Shown: positions 56,730 to 64,000 of the stretch, piece by piece
Position numbering within the stretch: position 1 is the stretch's first letter
Layout: every line of letters begins with the position of its first letter
Origin: Phycisphaeraceae bacterium
GTDB lineage: Bacteria; Planctomycetota; Phycisphaerae; Phycisphaerales; UBA1924
Length of the DNA stretch: 64,000 nucleotides
NCBI GenBank assembly: GCA_019636615.1
Contig: JAHBXF010000001.1
Location: 434,001-498,000, forward strand
Direction: 5' to 3'
Notes under the pieces: generated by a model
Databases searched by the model: none
What the model was told of the DNA's origin: nothing
What the model saw: the letters and a program-made list of their open reading frames with translations, nothing else
Made by a program: the position numbers and the translations under genes

Positions 56730-59444
56730 TCAACCTGTCGATTGCATCGCCGCGGCTACGCCGTTGATCGTTGTTTGCAGCACGGCGCGCAGCGCACCCC
56801 GTTCGTCGTCATCCGCCGCGCGCCATCGCTTCAGAAGTTCGATCTGCGCCAGGTTCAGCACGTCTGTCCAGGGGTTTCGGTCGTCGATCGACCGCCCCAC
56901 CACGGGGCTGTGGGCCATCAGGTCGTTGTGCCCCGTCACGCGCAGCACCGCGGCGCGCGAACGGTCGAACTCTGCCTGCAAAACCTCGAAGATGGCGCTT
57001 CCGTGCGGGCCGGCCATCGCATACCGCCGCAGGATGGGCACGCGGGCGCGGGCGAGTTCCTGCGCGGCGTTCTCGAAGACGGTGGAAACGAAGGGCCCGG
57101 ACGCCGCGGCCTGGGTCAGGGCGCGCACCTCAGAATCTGACGCGTCTGCCAGGGCCGCGCCGACGCCGTACCAGCCGGGAACCAGCGCCCGCATCTGCAC
57201 CCACGAGAAGACCCACGGGATGGCCCGCAGTTTGTCGAAGGTCAGGGCCGAACCGCTCGCCCGCGAGACCGGGCGCGAGGCGATGGGCATGCCGCCGATG
57301 TGCTCAACGGGGCTGGCCTCAACGAACCAAGCCCAGAAGCGCGGGTCGTCGATCAGCGCGCGGTACGCGAGGCGCGCACGCTCGGCCAGCCTCATGATCA
57401 GGCCGCCCAGCCCCGCGTCGGGGTCGGCCAGGCGCGGATCGGCCTGCGCCAGGATCGAGGCGTGCACGATCTGTTCGAGGTGGCGGCGGGCCATGTCGGG
57501 CAGGGCGTAGCGGAAGGTGATCACCTCGCCCTGCTCGGTGAACCGCAGGCGGCCGGATCGTGCCGTAGGCGGCGCGGCGAGGATGGCGCGCCCGGCACGC
57601 CCACCGCCGCGCCCGATGGTGCCCCCGCGACCGTGGAAGTAGCGCAGGCCCACGCCGTGGCGGGCGAAGACCTCGGCGACCTGGCGCTGCGCGGTGTGCA
57701 GCGCGGCGTTGGCCATCAGGAAGCCCCCGTCCTTGTTCGAGTCGGAATACCCGAGCATGATCTCCTGCTCGGGCTCGTTGGGGCTTGCGGCGCGCGCGTG
57801 GGCGGCGAAGACGGGATCGGTCAGTGCTTCGTCCATCAGCGCAGGGGCGTTGGCAAGATCCTCCACGGTCTCGAAGAGGGGGACAACCTGCACGCGGCTC
57901 ACCGTCGGCCGTCCCGGCGAGCCCGGCCTGTGCAGGCCGACCTCTTTGAACAGCAGCAGCACGGCGAGCATGTCGCTGACACGGTGCGTCATGGAGACAA
58001 TCCAGGCGCGCACGCTCTCGGGTTCGCGGTCGATGCTGTCGCGAACGACCCCCATCGTGGCCAGCACCTCGGCGGTCTCGTGCGACAACTCGGCCCCCAC
58101 CGGCGTCAACGGACGCGGGTTGCCCAACTCGCGCCGCAGCAGGGCGAGGCGAGCGGCTTCGTCCAGCGAGGTGTAGTCGGCCTGCACGCCCGCCAGCGAG
58201 AGGAGTTCCGCCGCGGCACGCTCGTGCACCTCGGAGTGCTGGCGGATGTCGATCGTCGCCAGGTGCAGGCCGAAGACGCGGGCGCGGATGATCGCATCGG
58301 CCAGCAGCCCCTCCTCGCCGATTCTGCCCAGCCCCGCGTGATGGAGCGCGCGACGGATGATCATGAGGTCTTCGAGCAGCGCATGCCCGCTGTAGGTCTC
58401 GTCTCGTTCGATGCGGGCACGCATCTGAGAGAGACGCACGCGCAGCGGCTCGTGCTTGCGCTGGTCGAGGTGCGTCTGGGCGTCGATCCAGGCGTGGTCC
58501 TGCTCGATGGCGTCGTGGATCTCGCGCCCCAGATCGGCCCGGGATGTCGAGACCGAGAGCACGTGGCGCAGGTGGGCCAACTCGGCGAGCCAGCGTTCCA
58601 CGGCGGCGCCGCGCATCATCGCCATCGTGCGCCGCGTGACTTCCGCCGTCACGTTCGGGTTGCCGTCGCGGTCGCCGCCGATCCACGTGCGGTAGCGAAG
58701 CACCGCGGGCAGGTCGTTGGCCACCACCGCGGCCTGGTCGTCTCCGAAGGTTCGGCGCGCGGCCCACACGATGTCACGCACCAGGCGCGGCACGGTCTGC
58801 CAGATGGTCGTGGTCAGAAAATAAATGCCGTTGCGCACCTCGTCGGGTACGTCGAGCCGTTTGATCCGCACATCATCGGTCATCAGCAGCATCGACACCA
58901 CGCGGTCCAGGCGCGCCAGCGTGTCGGCGCGCTCGCGGGGTGTGAGGCCGCTGTCGCGCAGCCGAACCACACACGCCGCGATATCCGTCTGCTTATCCAG
59001 CACCGTGCGCCGGCGGGCCTCGGTGGGGTGGGCCGTGAGCGTGGGCTGAATGTCCAGGCGCGACAGCACACCGGCGATGCGTTCGGGCGTGAACCCCGCC
59101 TCGCGCAGGCGGTGCATCGCGTCATCGACCGACTCGGGACGCGGGCTGCCGGGCCTGCTGTCGATCTCTCGCTGGCGGTTCACGCGCACGATGTTCAACT
59201 GCTCGGCCTTGTTGAGCAGGTGGAAACGCGCGGTGCCCACGCGAACCAGGTCGGCGATCTGCGTCATGCTCAGCGACGCGATGCGGGCCGCGGCCTCGTC
59301 CCAGGCCGGGTGCACCGTCGCGTGCCCCGCGCCGCGGCAGATGTCGGCGATCGCCGCGCTCAGCGAGAGCGCAGGCCCAAGCCCAACCCCCTCGCAGGCC
59401 GACGTCAATGTGTCTTCGAGGATGCGCCGGTCCTGGTCGTGCAT
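56730..59444 (-). CDS. ppc: phosphoenolpyruvate carboxylase
   Basis: 904 aa (EC 4.1.1.31), carboxylating PEP to oxaloacetate to refill the TCA cycle. Catalytic His139 in QPTLTAHPTEARRR, the Lys motif in MLGYSDSNKDGGFL, Arg/Gly loop FHGRGGTIGRGGG, and the allosteric tail TGHNDLMAHSPVVGRSI, then MQSTG at the end. ATG 59444 fits the usual N-terminus better than 59516. A single complete copy. Confidence 0.95.
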   Translation of the reverse strand: MHDQDRRILEDTLTSACEGVGLGPALSLSAAIADICRGAGHATVHPAWDEAAARIASLSMTQIADLVRVGTARFHLLNKAEQLNIVRVNRQREIDSRPGSPRPESVDDAMHRLREAGFTPERIAGVLSRLDIQPTLTAHPTEARRRTVLDKQTDIAACVVRLRDSGLTPRERADTLARLDRVVSMLLMTDDVRIKRLDVPDEVRNGIYFLTTTIWQTVPRLVRDIVWAARRTFGDDQAAVVANDLPAVLRYRTWIGGDRDGNPNVTAEVTRRTMAMMRGAAVERWLAELAHLRHVLSVSTSRADLGREIHDAIEQDHAWIDAQTHLDQRKHEPLRVRLSQMRARIERDETYSGHALLEDLMIIRRALHHAGLGRIGEEGLLADAIIRARVFGLHLATIDIRQHSEVHERAAAELLSLAGVQADYTSLDEAARLALLRRELGNPRPLTPVGAELSHETAEVLATMGVVRDSIDREPESVRAWIVSMTHRVSDMLAVLLLFKEVGLHRPGSPGRPTVSRVQVVPLFETVEDLANAPALMDEALTDPVFAAHARAASPNEPEQEIMLGYSDSNKDGGFLMANAALHTAQRQVAEVFARHGVGLRYFHGRGGTIGRGGGRAGRAILAAPPTARSGRLRFTEQGEVITFRYALPDMARRHLEQIVHASILAQADPRLADPDAGLGGLIMRLAERARLAYRALIDDPRFWAWFVEASPVEHIGGMPIASRPVSRASGSALTFDKLRAIPWVFSWVQMRALVPGWYGVGAALADASDSEVRALTQAAASGPFVSTVFENAAQELARARVPILRRYAMAGPHGSAIFEVLQAEFDRSRAAVLRVTGHNDLMAHSPVVGRSIDDRNPWTDVLNLAQIELLKRWRAADDDERGALRAVLQTTINGVAAAMQSTG

Positions 59445-59655
59445 GGGGGATTCATAGGCACGCCCGGACGCCAACCGGGAGGGAGCACCCATCAATACCC
59501 GGCGCGCGGCCCCCATGCAAACACCCGGATGTCCACCGAGGCGTGCGCCGCGTCACGCAGCACGGGCTTCGGCCATGACCGCCGACTTCGGCCTCAAGCG
59601 TCGTTCATACATTCGCGTGCGCCATCGTTCAAGACACACCAACCGACCTGCGGCT

Positions 59656-59685
59656 ACAAAAAGACCCCGCGCGTTGGCACGGGGT
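59656..59685 (-). terminator. rho-independent terminator of katA
   Basis: On the minus strand GACCCCG pairs with CGGGGTC and is followed by TTTTTG; about 70 bases past the catalase stop. Confidence 0.85.
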
Positions 59686-59754
59686 CTGTCTCGGGCTGGG
59701 GAAATCATTGAAGCGCGGCGGAGGACTTGGCGGGTACCGTCCCCCGCGGCGGGT

Positions 59755-61281
59755 TCAGGCCCGCACGCTGTCGTGGACCGGCTTGAACTCCTGCATCGCG
59801 GCATCGACATTGATGCCGAGTTTGGCCGCGATGCGCCGCCCGTAGTCCTCATCCGCCCGGAAGAAATGGCAGAGCTGGCGCATCTGGATCTCCTTGCGGG
59901 CCTGCGCGAGGTTGCCGGCGATGCGCGAACAGAGCCGGTCCCGGTGGGCGTCGTCGAACATGCGGTAGAGGTTGCCGGCCTGGGTGAAATCGTCGTGGTT
60001 CTCGGTGGAGTCGAACCGGTCGACGACCGCCTGGCCGAGGTCCCATGCCGGGTCTGCGAACTTCTCGTTGGGCATCGGGGTGCCCGCGCGGGTGTTGGGC
60101 CAGTAGTTGGGCGCGCCGCCGTAGGTCTCGGCGGTGGCGCCCTGGCCGTCACGCATGTAGTGCATCACGGGGCAGCGCGGCTTGTTGACGGGGATCTGAT
60201 GATGGTTGACGCCCACGCGGTGCAGGTGGGTGTCGGCGTAGGACATCAGGCGGGCCTGGAGCATCTTGTCCGGGCTGGGCCCGATGCCGGGAACCAGGGC
60301 CGACGGCTTGAAGGCCGCCTGCTCGACCTCGGCGTGGTAGTTCTCGGGATTGCGGTTCAGTTCGAGCTTGCCGACCTCATGAAGCGGGAAGTCCGCGTGC
60401 GGCCAGACCTTGGTCAGGTCGAATGGGTTCCAGCCGGTCTTGGCCGACCACGCGTCGGCCTGAGCCTGCGTCATGATCTGAACCTTGAGCGTCCAGGAGG
60501 GGAACTCGCCCTTCTCGATGGCGTTGAACAGGTCGCGCTGGTGGCTCTCGCGGTCGTCGCCGATCACCTTGGCGGCGTGGTCGTCCATCCAGTTCTTGAT
60601 GCCCTGGTTGCACTTGAAGTGGAACTTGCACCAGACCCGCTCGCCCTGGGCGTTGATGAAGGAATAGGTGTGGCTGCCGTAGCCGTTGATGTGGCGGTAC
60701 GACGCGGGCAGGCCGCGGTCGGAGAAGAGGATGGTGACCTGGTGCAGGCTCTCGGGGCACTGGCTCCAGAAGTCCCACTGCATGTCGTGACCACGCAGGT
60801 TGGTCTTCGGGTCGCGCTTCTGGGTGTGGATGAAGTTCTGGAACTTGTAGGGGTCACGCACGAAGAACACGGGGGTGTTGTTGCCCACCATGTCCCAGTT
60901 GCCCTCGTCGGTGTAGAACTTGACGGCGAACCCGCGGACGTCGCGCTCGGCGTCGGCCGCGCCGCGCTCGCCGGCCACGGTGGAGAAGCGCAGGAAGCAC
61001 TCGGTCTTCTTGCCGACCTTGGAGAAGATCGAGGCCTTGGTGAACTTGGTGATGTCGTGGGTGACGGTGAAGGTGCCGTACGCGCCGCTGCCCTTGGCGT
61101 GGACCACGCGCTCGGGGATGCGCTCGCGGTTGAAGTGCTGCATCTGCTCGAGCAGCGCCGTGTCTTGCATCAGCAGCGGCCCGCGCGGGCCGGCCGTGAG
61201 CGCCTGCTGACGCCCGATGGGCGCACCCTCGGCGGTGGTGAGAAAGGGGCACTTCGTCTGGTTGTCCTGGGTGTTGCTCAT
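59755..61281 (-). CDS. katA: monofunctional haem catalase
   Basis: 508 aa from ATG 61281 (AAGGA upstream). Haem-catalase signature: distal His in ERVVHAKGSGAYGTFTVT, FLRFSTVAGERGAADAERD, GNNTPVFFVRDPYKF, and the proximal Tyr region RLMSYADTHLHRVGVN, plus NHHQIPVNKP. Small-subunit clade-3 layout. It detoxifies hydrogen peroxide in the cytoplasm or periplasm. Divergent from oxyR, its probable regulator. The open frame beyond 61281 is a non-coding upstream region. Confidence 0.95.
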   Translation of the reverse strand: MSNTQDNQTKCPFLTTAEGAPIGRQQALTAGPRGPLLMQDTALLEQMQHFNRERIPERVVHAKGSGAYGTFTVTHDITKFTKASIFSKVGKKTECFLRFSTVAGERGAADAERDVRGFAVKFYTDEGNWDMVGNNTPVFFVRDPYKFQNFIHTQKRDPKTNLRGHDMQWDFWSQCPESLHQVTILFSDRGLPASYRHINGYGSHTYSFINAQGERVWCKFHFKCNQGIKNWMDDHAAKVIGDDRESHQRDLFNAIEKGEFPSWTLKVQIMTQAQADAWSAKTGWNPFDLTKVWPHADFPLHEVGKLELNRNPENYHAEVEQAAFKPSALVPGIGPSPDKMLQARLMSYADTHLHRVGVNHHQIPVNKPRCPVMHYMRDGQGATAETYGGAPNYWPNTRAGTPMPNEKFADPAWDLGQAVVDRFDSTENHDDFTQAGNLYRMFDDAHRDRLCSRIAGNLAQARKEIQMRQLCHFFRADEDYGRRIAAKLGINVDAAMQEFKPVHDSVRA

Positions 61282-61398
61282 GATGGATGCTTCCTTGTGA
61301 TGGGTGGCCAGCGCTCGGGCGCCGCCGGGGGTGGCGCGGTTCGGGTGTCGCGGGGGGACCGATGGGCCCCGGAACAATCATTGATCTTTGCCCCGGGG

Positions 61399-61434
61399 CT
61401 ATCATCAGACCAATCGATCGACACGATAGAATAG
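61399..61434. promoter_or_regulatory. candidate OxyR site in the katA-oxyR interval
   Basis: CTATC at 61399-61403 and GATAG at 61425-61429 form an inverted pair, with a second ATAG at 61431. OxyR half sites are ATAG/CTAT types, though the spacing is not the textbook one. TAGAAT here could be the oxyR -10 box. Confidence 0.35.
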
Positions 61435-61444
61435 ATCGGGTTTT

Positions 61445-62401
61445 ATGATGATACCGCACACGCTCTCGCTGGCCGATCTTCGCGCGGTGGCCGCCGTGGC
61501 CGACGCCCGCCACTTCGGGCGTGCCGCGCAGTCGCTGCACATCGCCCAGCCCACGCTCTCGGCGCAGGTTCGCAAGGTTGAAGAGGCCCTGGGCGCGCGC
61601 CTCTTTGAGCGCGGCGCTCGCCGCTTTCTCATCACCGCGGAGGGCAACCGCCTGCTGCCGCTGGTGCGTGACACGCTGGCCGCCGCGGGCAATCTCGGCG
61701 CCGCGGCCCGGTCGCCCGCCGCCGGTGCTTCGCCGCTGCGTCTGGGGGTGATCCCCACGCTTGGGCCCTATTACATGCCCTACCTCTTGCTGCCACTCAG
61801 GCGGGCCCGCCCCGGGCTCACGCTGAACATCACCGAACAGCCCACGGCGGTGCTCCTGGAGATGCTGCGTTCGGGAGAACTCGACGCGGCCCTGCTGTCG
61901 CTGCCCGTGGCCCCGCACACGCTCAGCGTGGCCGCGCTCTTTGATGAACCCTTCAGGCTGATCGCGCCGCGCGCCAGCGACATCGCCTCCTGCACCCCGC
62001 TCACGCCCGACCGCCTCGACTCGGCGGAGATGATCCTTCTCGAAGAGGGGCACTGCCTGCGCGAGCAGGCGCTGGCGGCCTGCGGCAAGCGCTCACGCCC
62101 CGCGCAGACCGTGGCGACGGGGCTTGAAACGCTCAAATACCTCGTGGCCTCGGGCGCGGGGTACTCGCTCATGCCCGCTCTGGCCTGCGAGATCCCGCGG
62201 GGGCTCGCCTCGCTCATCGCGCTGCGCGACTTTGACGGCGACACCCCGTCGCGACGCATCGCCCTGTGCACACGCCGGACCATGCCACGCACCGATCATG
62301 TTGATTCGCTCCTGTCGTTCATCCGCGAACGCACGCCCCCGGGTGTGACCCCTGCGCCGCGGGCTGCCGCGCGCCCGCGCGGCCGAACGCAGCGCGCCTG
62401 A
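61445..62401 (+). CDS. oxyR: LysR-type peroxide sensor
   Basis: 318 aa. N-terminal HTH (DARHFGRAAQSLHIAQPTLS, AQVRKVEEALGARLF), effector domain with the redox pair Cys204 and Cys213 in LEEGHCLREQALAACGK, nine residues apart as in E. coli OxyR. Position next to katA, divergent, is the usual arrangement. Oxidation by peroxide forms a disulfide and switches on katA. The ATG pair at 61445 leaves a short leader. Confidence 0.93.
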   Translation: MMIPHTLSLADLRAVAAVADARHFGRAAQSLHIAQPTLSAQVRKVEEALGARLFERGARRFLITAEGNRLLPLVRDTLAAAGNLGAAARSPAAGASPLRLGVIPTLGPYYMPYLLLPLRRARPGLTLNITEQPTAVLLEMLRSGELDAALLSLPVAPHTLSVAALFDEPFRLIAPRASDIASCTPLTPDRLDSAEMILLEEGHCLREQALAACGKRSRPAQTVATGLETLKYLVASGAGYSLMPALACEIPRGLASLIALRDFDGDTPSRRIALCTRRTMPRTDHVDSLLSFIRERTPPGVTPAPRAAARPRGRTQRA

Positions 62402-62458
62402 AGCCGGATACGCTCTCGCGGCAAGGTTGTGATCAACGCCGGCAGAGGGCCCGCCGCC

Positions 62459-62956
62459 ATGGGGTTTTCAACCGATATCGTTCTGCCCGCCTCTCTTTCA
62501 CCCGTGTGGCCCGATGTGTGTGTGCGCTGCGGCGTGCCACGCCCGGGTGATCACATCAACCTCTCCGTCTCGAAAGATCATCCCCTGCTGCCCTTCCCGC
62601 TCGCCACCGGACGGGTAGAGCGTGCGCCGGTGTGCAACCACTGCGCCGGGCCGCTGCGCTTCGAACGCCCCGCACGCTTCTGGCTCTTCGCGGCGGGGCT
62701 CACCGCAGGGCTGATGCTGGGGTATTGGCTGGCCTCGAGCGGTGCCGTGCCGTTCAGACGGGCGACGAAGTGGATGCCGATCGTGTGCGGCCTGGGCGGC
62801 GCGCTGCCGGGGGTCATCTACAACATCTTCTTCCCCATCGCCATCGAGGCCGAACTCAAGGGCGACACCGTGTGCTACGAGTTTGCGCGCGCCGACATCG
62901 CGGCGGAGTTCAAGCGGCTCAACACCGGCCCGTCTTCGGGCTCTGGCGCGGCGTGA
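62459..62956 (+). CDS. membrane protein with two CxxC pairs
   Basis: 165 aa from ATG 62459 (a GTG at 62429 would add ten residues). CVRCGVPRPG and CNHCAGPLRF in the N-terminal part could bind zinc like a split ribbon; then two membrane segments (FWLFAAGLTAGLMLGYWLAS and IVCGLGGALPGVIYNIFFPI) and a soluble tail. Family not recognised. Confidence 0.65.
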   Translation: MGFSTDIVLPASLSPVWPDVCVRCGVPRPGDHINLSVSKDHPLLPFPLATGRVERAPVCNHCAGPLRFERPARFWLFAAGLTAGLMLGYWLASSGAVPFRRATKWMPIVCGLGGALPGVIYNIFFPIAIEAELKGDTVCYEFARADIAAEFKRLNTGPSSGSGAA

Positions 62957-62994
62957 TGGCAACGACCGCACGGTCAGTTCAGTCGGCGCAGAAT

Positions 62995-63022
62995 AACCCC
63001 GCGACCAGCGGGCCGCGGGGTT
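62995..63022. terminator. hairpin between convergent genes
   Basis: AACCCCGCG / CGCGGGGTT, 9-bp arms; no strong T-run on either side, so termination is uncertain. Confidence 0.4.
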
Positions 63023-63056
63023 GAGAGTGGTGCCGCAGGTGAATGCCGCGTTGGTA

Positions 63057-64000
63057 TCAACGCACGGCGTTGTTGGCGTTCAGCACGCCGCCAGTGACCG
63101 TCTTGCCCGAGAGGGCGGAGATCGGACGCACGGAGGTGAGAATCTTGTCGCGCACCTGAGCGTAAGACCAATCTGGGTTGACGCTCCACACAAGCGCCGC
63201 CACGCCCGTGACATGCGGTGCTGCCATTGAAGTGCCACTCAGGTAGGCGTAGGCGTTGTTGGCGTTCCTGTTGATGTAGGTGGATGCGATGTTCGTTCCC
63301 GGCGCACCGAGATCGACACGGGTTGCGCCGTAGTTTGAGAAGGTCGAGAGTTTGTCGTCATTATCGATCGACGCGACTGAAATGACGTTGTCCTGCGGGT
63401 AACTCGCCGGATAGAAGGGGGTGCTGTCGTTATTGACGCTGCTGTTCCCCGCCGCGCACACAAGCATGTGCCCCGCGTTGCGGGCGCTGGTTACCGCAGA
63501 GTCGAAGGCGCTGCTGTACGAGGTGCCCCCCCAGGAATGGTTGGAAACCTTGATACCCTTGTTCACGCAGTAGTTGATGGCGCTGATCCCCGCGGAACTC
63601 GACACAGCACCCGTGCGAGATCCGATCTTGAGCGCGACCATGCGCACGTGCCAGCACACACCCGTCACGCCTTTGCCGTTGTTTCCCGCGGCGCCGACGG
63701 TTCCTGCGGTGTGGGTGCCGTGTCCGTTGTCGTCGGTAGGGTCGTTGTCGTTGTTCCAGAAATCCCATCCCCAGGTATCATCGACAAGGCCGTTGCCGTC
63801 GTCATCACGCTTGTTACCCGCTGTTTCACCGGGGTTCGACCAGATGTTCACGCTCAGGTCCTCGTGTGTCCGACGGATCCCCGAGTCGGCCATTCCCACC
63901 ACGACAGCGGACGATCCGGTAGTGACATCCCACGCGAGATTGGCGTCGATGTCCGCGCCGGCGGTGCCCGGATCGCCGTTCACCGTCTGCCCGGTGTTGT
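63057..64000 (-). CDS. subtilisin-like serine protease (S8), N-terminus beyond window
   Basis: About 314 codons; the frame is open to the window edge. S8 triad: Asp in VVVGMADSGIRRTHED, His in DDNGHGTHTAGTVGAAG, Ser in LSGTSMAAPHVTGVAAL; oxyanion Asn in VCAAGNSS. DDDGNGLVDDTWGWDFWNND carries a calcium-like insert typical of planctomycete subtilases. It ends with NANNAVR and has no dockerin tag, unlike the other subtilase. The missing part is the signal and propeptide. Confidence 0.9.
   Translation of the reverse strand, partial: NTGQTVNGDPGTAGADIDANLAWDVTTGSSAVVVGMADSGIRRTHEDLSVNIWSNPGETAGNKRDDDGNGLVDDTWGWDFWNNDNDPTDDNGHGTHTAGTVGAAGNNGKGVTGVCWHVRMVALKIGSRTGAVSSSAGISAINYCVNKGIKVSNHSWGGTSYSSAFDSAVTSARNAGHMLVCAAGNSSVNNDSTPFYPASYPQDNVISVASIDNDDKLSTFSNYGATRVDLGAPGTNIASTYINRNANNAYAYLSGTSMAAPHVTGVAALVWSVNPDWSYAQVRDKILTSVRPISALSGKTVTGGVLNANNAVR

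Noticed and set aside
61399-61434. A full four-box OxyR consensus
   Set aside because: Half sites are present but their spacing does not match the ATAG-N7-CTAT arrangement, so it is listed only as a low-confidence candidate.
1-64000. CRISPR arrays, rRNA, tRNA, prophage
   Set aside because: No repeat-spacer series, no recognisable rRNA or tRNA sequence and no phage structural genes seen by eye; a dedicated tRNA search was not possible.

Overview
The window is a high-GC chromosomal segment that looks like a planctomycete of the class Phycisphaerae. The main reason is a recurring C-terminal tag on large secreted proteins: two dockerin-like calcium loops (consensus DFNxDGGVDGxDVEAFF, then ADVNxDGGVDGxDVE) followed by a terminal Gly-Cys. 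Five intact proteins carry it, plus one gene remnant. Other secreted proteins end in a PEP-CTERM-like tail (VPAPGALALA...RRRR). There is also a short RRDACATK-type intergenic repeat. I saw no rRNA, tRNA, CRISPR array or prophage.

Layout. 1-4.2 kb: an edge-cut ABC-2 permease, divergent from murC-murB (peptidoglycan precursors). 4.4-5.6 kb: an orphan low-GC gene. 5.8-7.4 kb: dockerin-tagged secreted protein. 7.7-9.9 kb: hicB-hicA-purB packed head to tail; the middle of purB has a different base composition and an extra insert. 10-19.7 kb: a GNAT acetyltransferase, then an exported-protein block (M1 aminopeptidase-like, fungalysin-like metalloprotease, an exported methyltransferase-fold protein, a subtilase).

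20.2-27.3 kb is the accessory heart of the window. A dockerin-gene stump with its terminator abuts a tandem duplication. Each unit holds a REP-associated tyrosine transposase (RAYT) element with 11-bp terminal inverted repeats and REP hairpins, a truncated small secreted protein, a formylglycine-enzyme-like secreted protein, and a ~560-bp structured non-coding block. An IS110-family insertion sequence of the IS1111 type has landed inside a REP arm of unit 1; unit 2 keeps the empty site. The downstream non-coding end of this IS can be read as a bridge RNA with guides matching the target, which is the most exciting signal here.

27.4-35 kb: serine hydrolase, lysS, an Rrf2 regulator, a P1B-type metal ATPase, a DUF2325-like protein. 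35.5-42 kb: lamin-tail/dockerin protein with nine Asp-rich repeats, two GT2 glycosyltransferases, a three-gene cluster of small helical WXG100-like proteins, a MarR regulator. 42-46.7 kb: yidC, GH5 glycosidase, an Xre/MbcA-like orphan antitoxin. 46.7-53.3 kb: signal peptidase I with a very large insertion, lemA-M48 protease pair, M14 carboxypeptidase lipoprotein, PEP-CTERM protein. 53.3-64 kb: two alpha/beta hydrolases, small membrane protein, ppc, katA divergent from oxyR, CxxC membrane protein, and a subtilase cut by the window end.

Many of the long open frames in this GC-rich DNA are shadows; starts were re-chosen by signal peptides, Shine-Dalgarno sequences and known domain limits.
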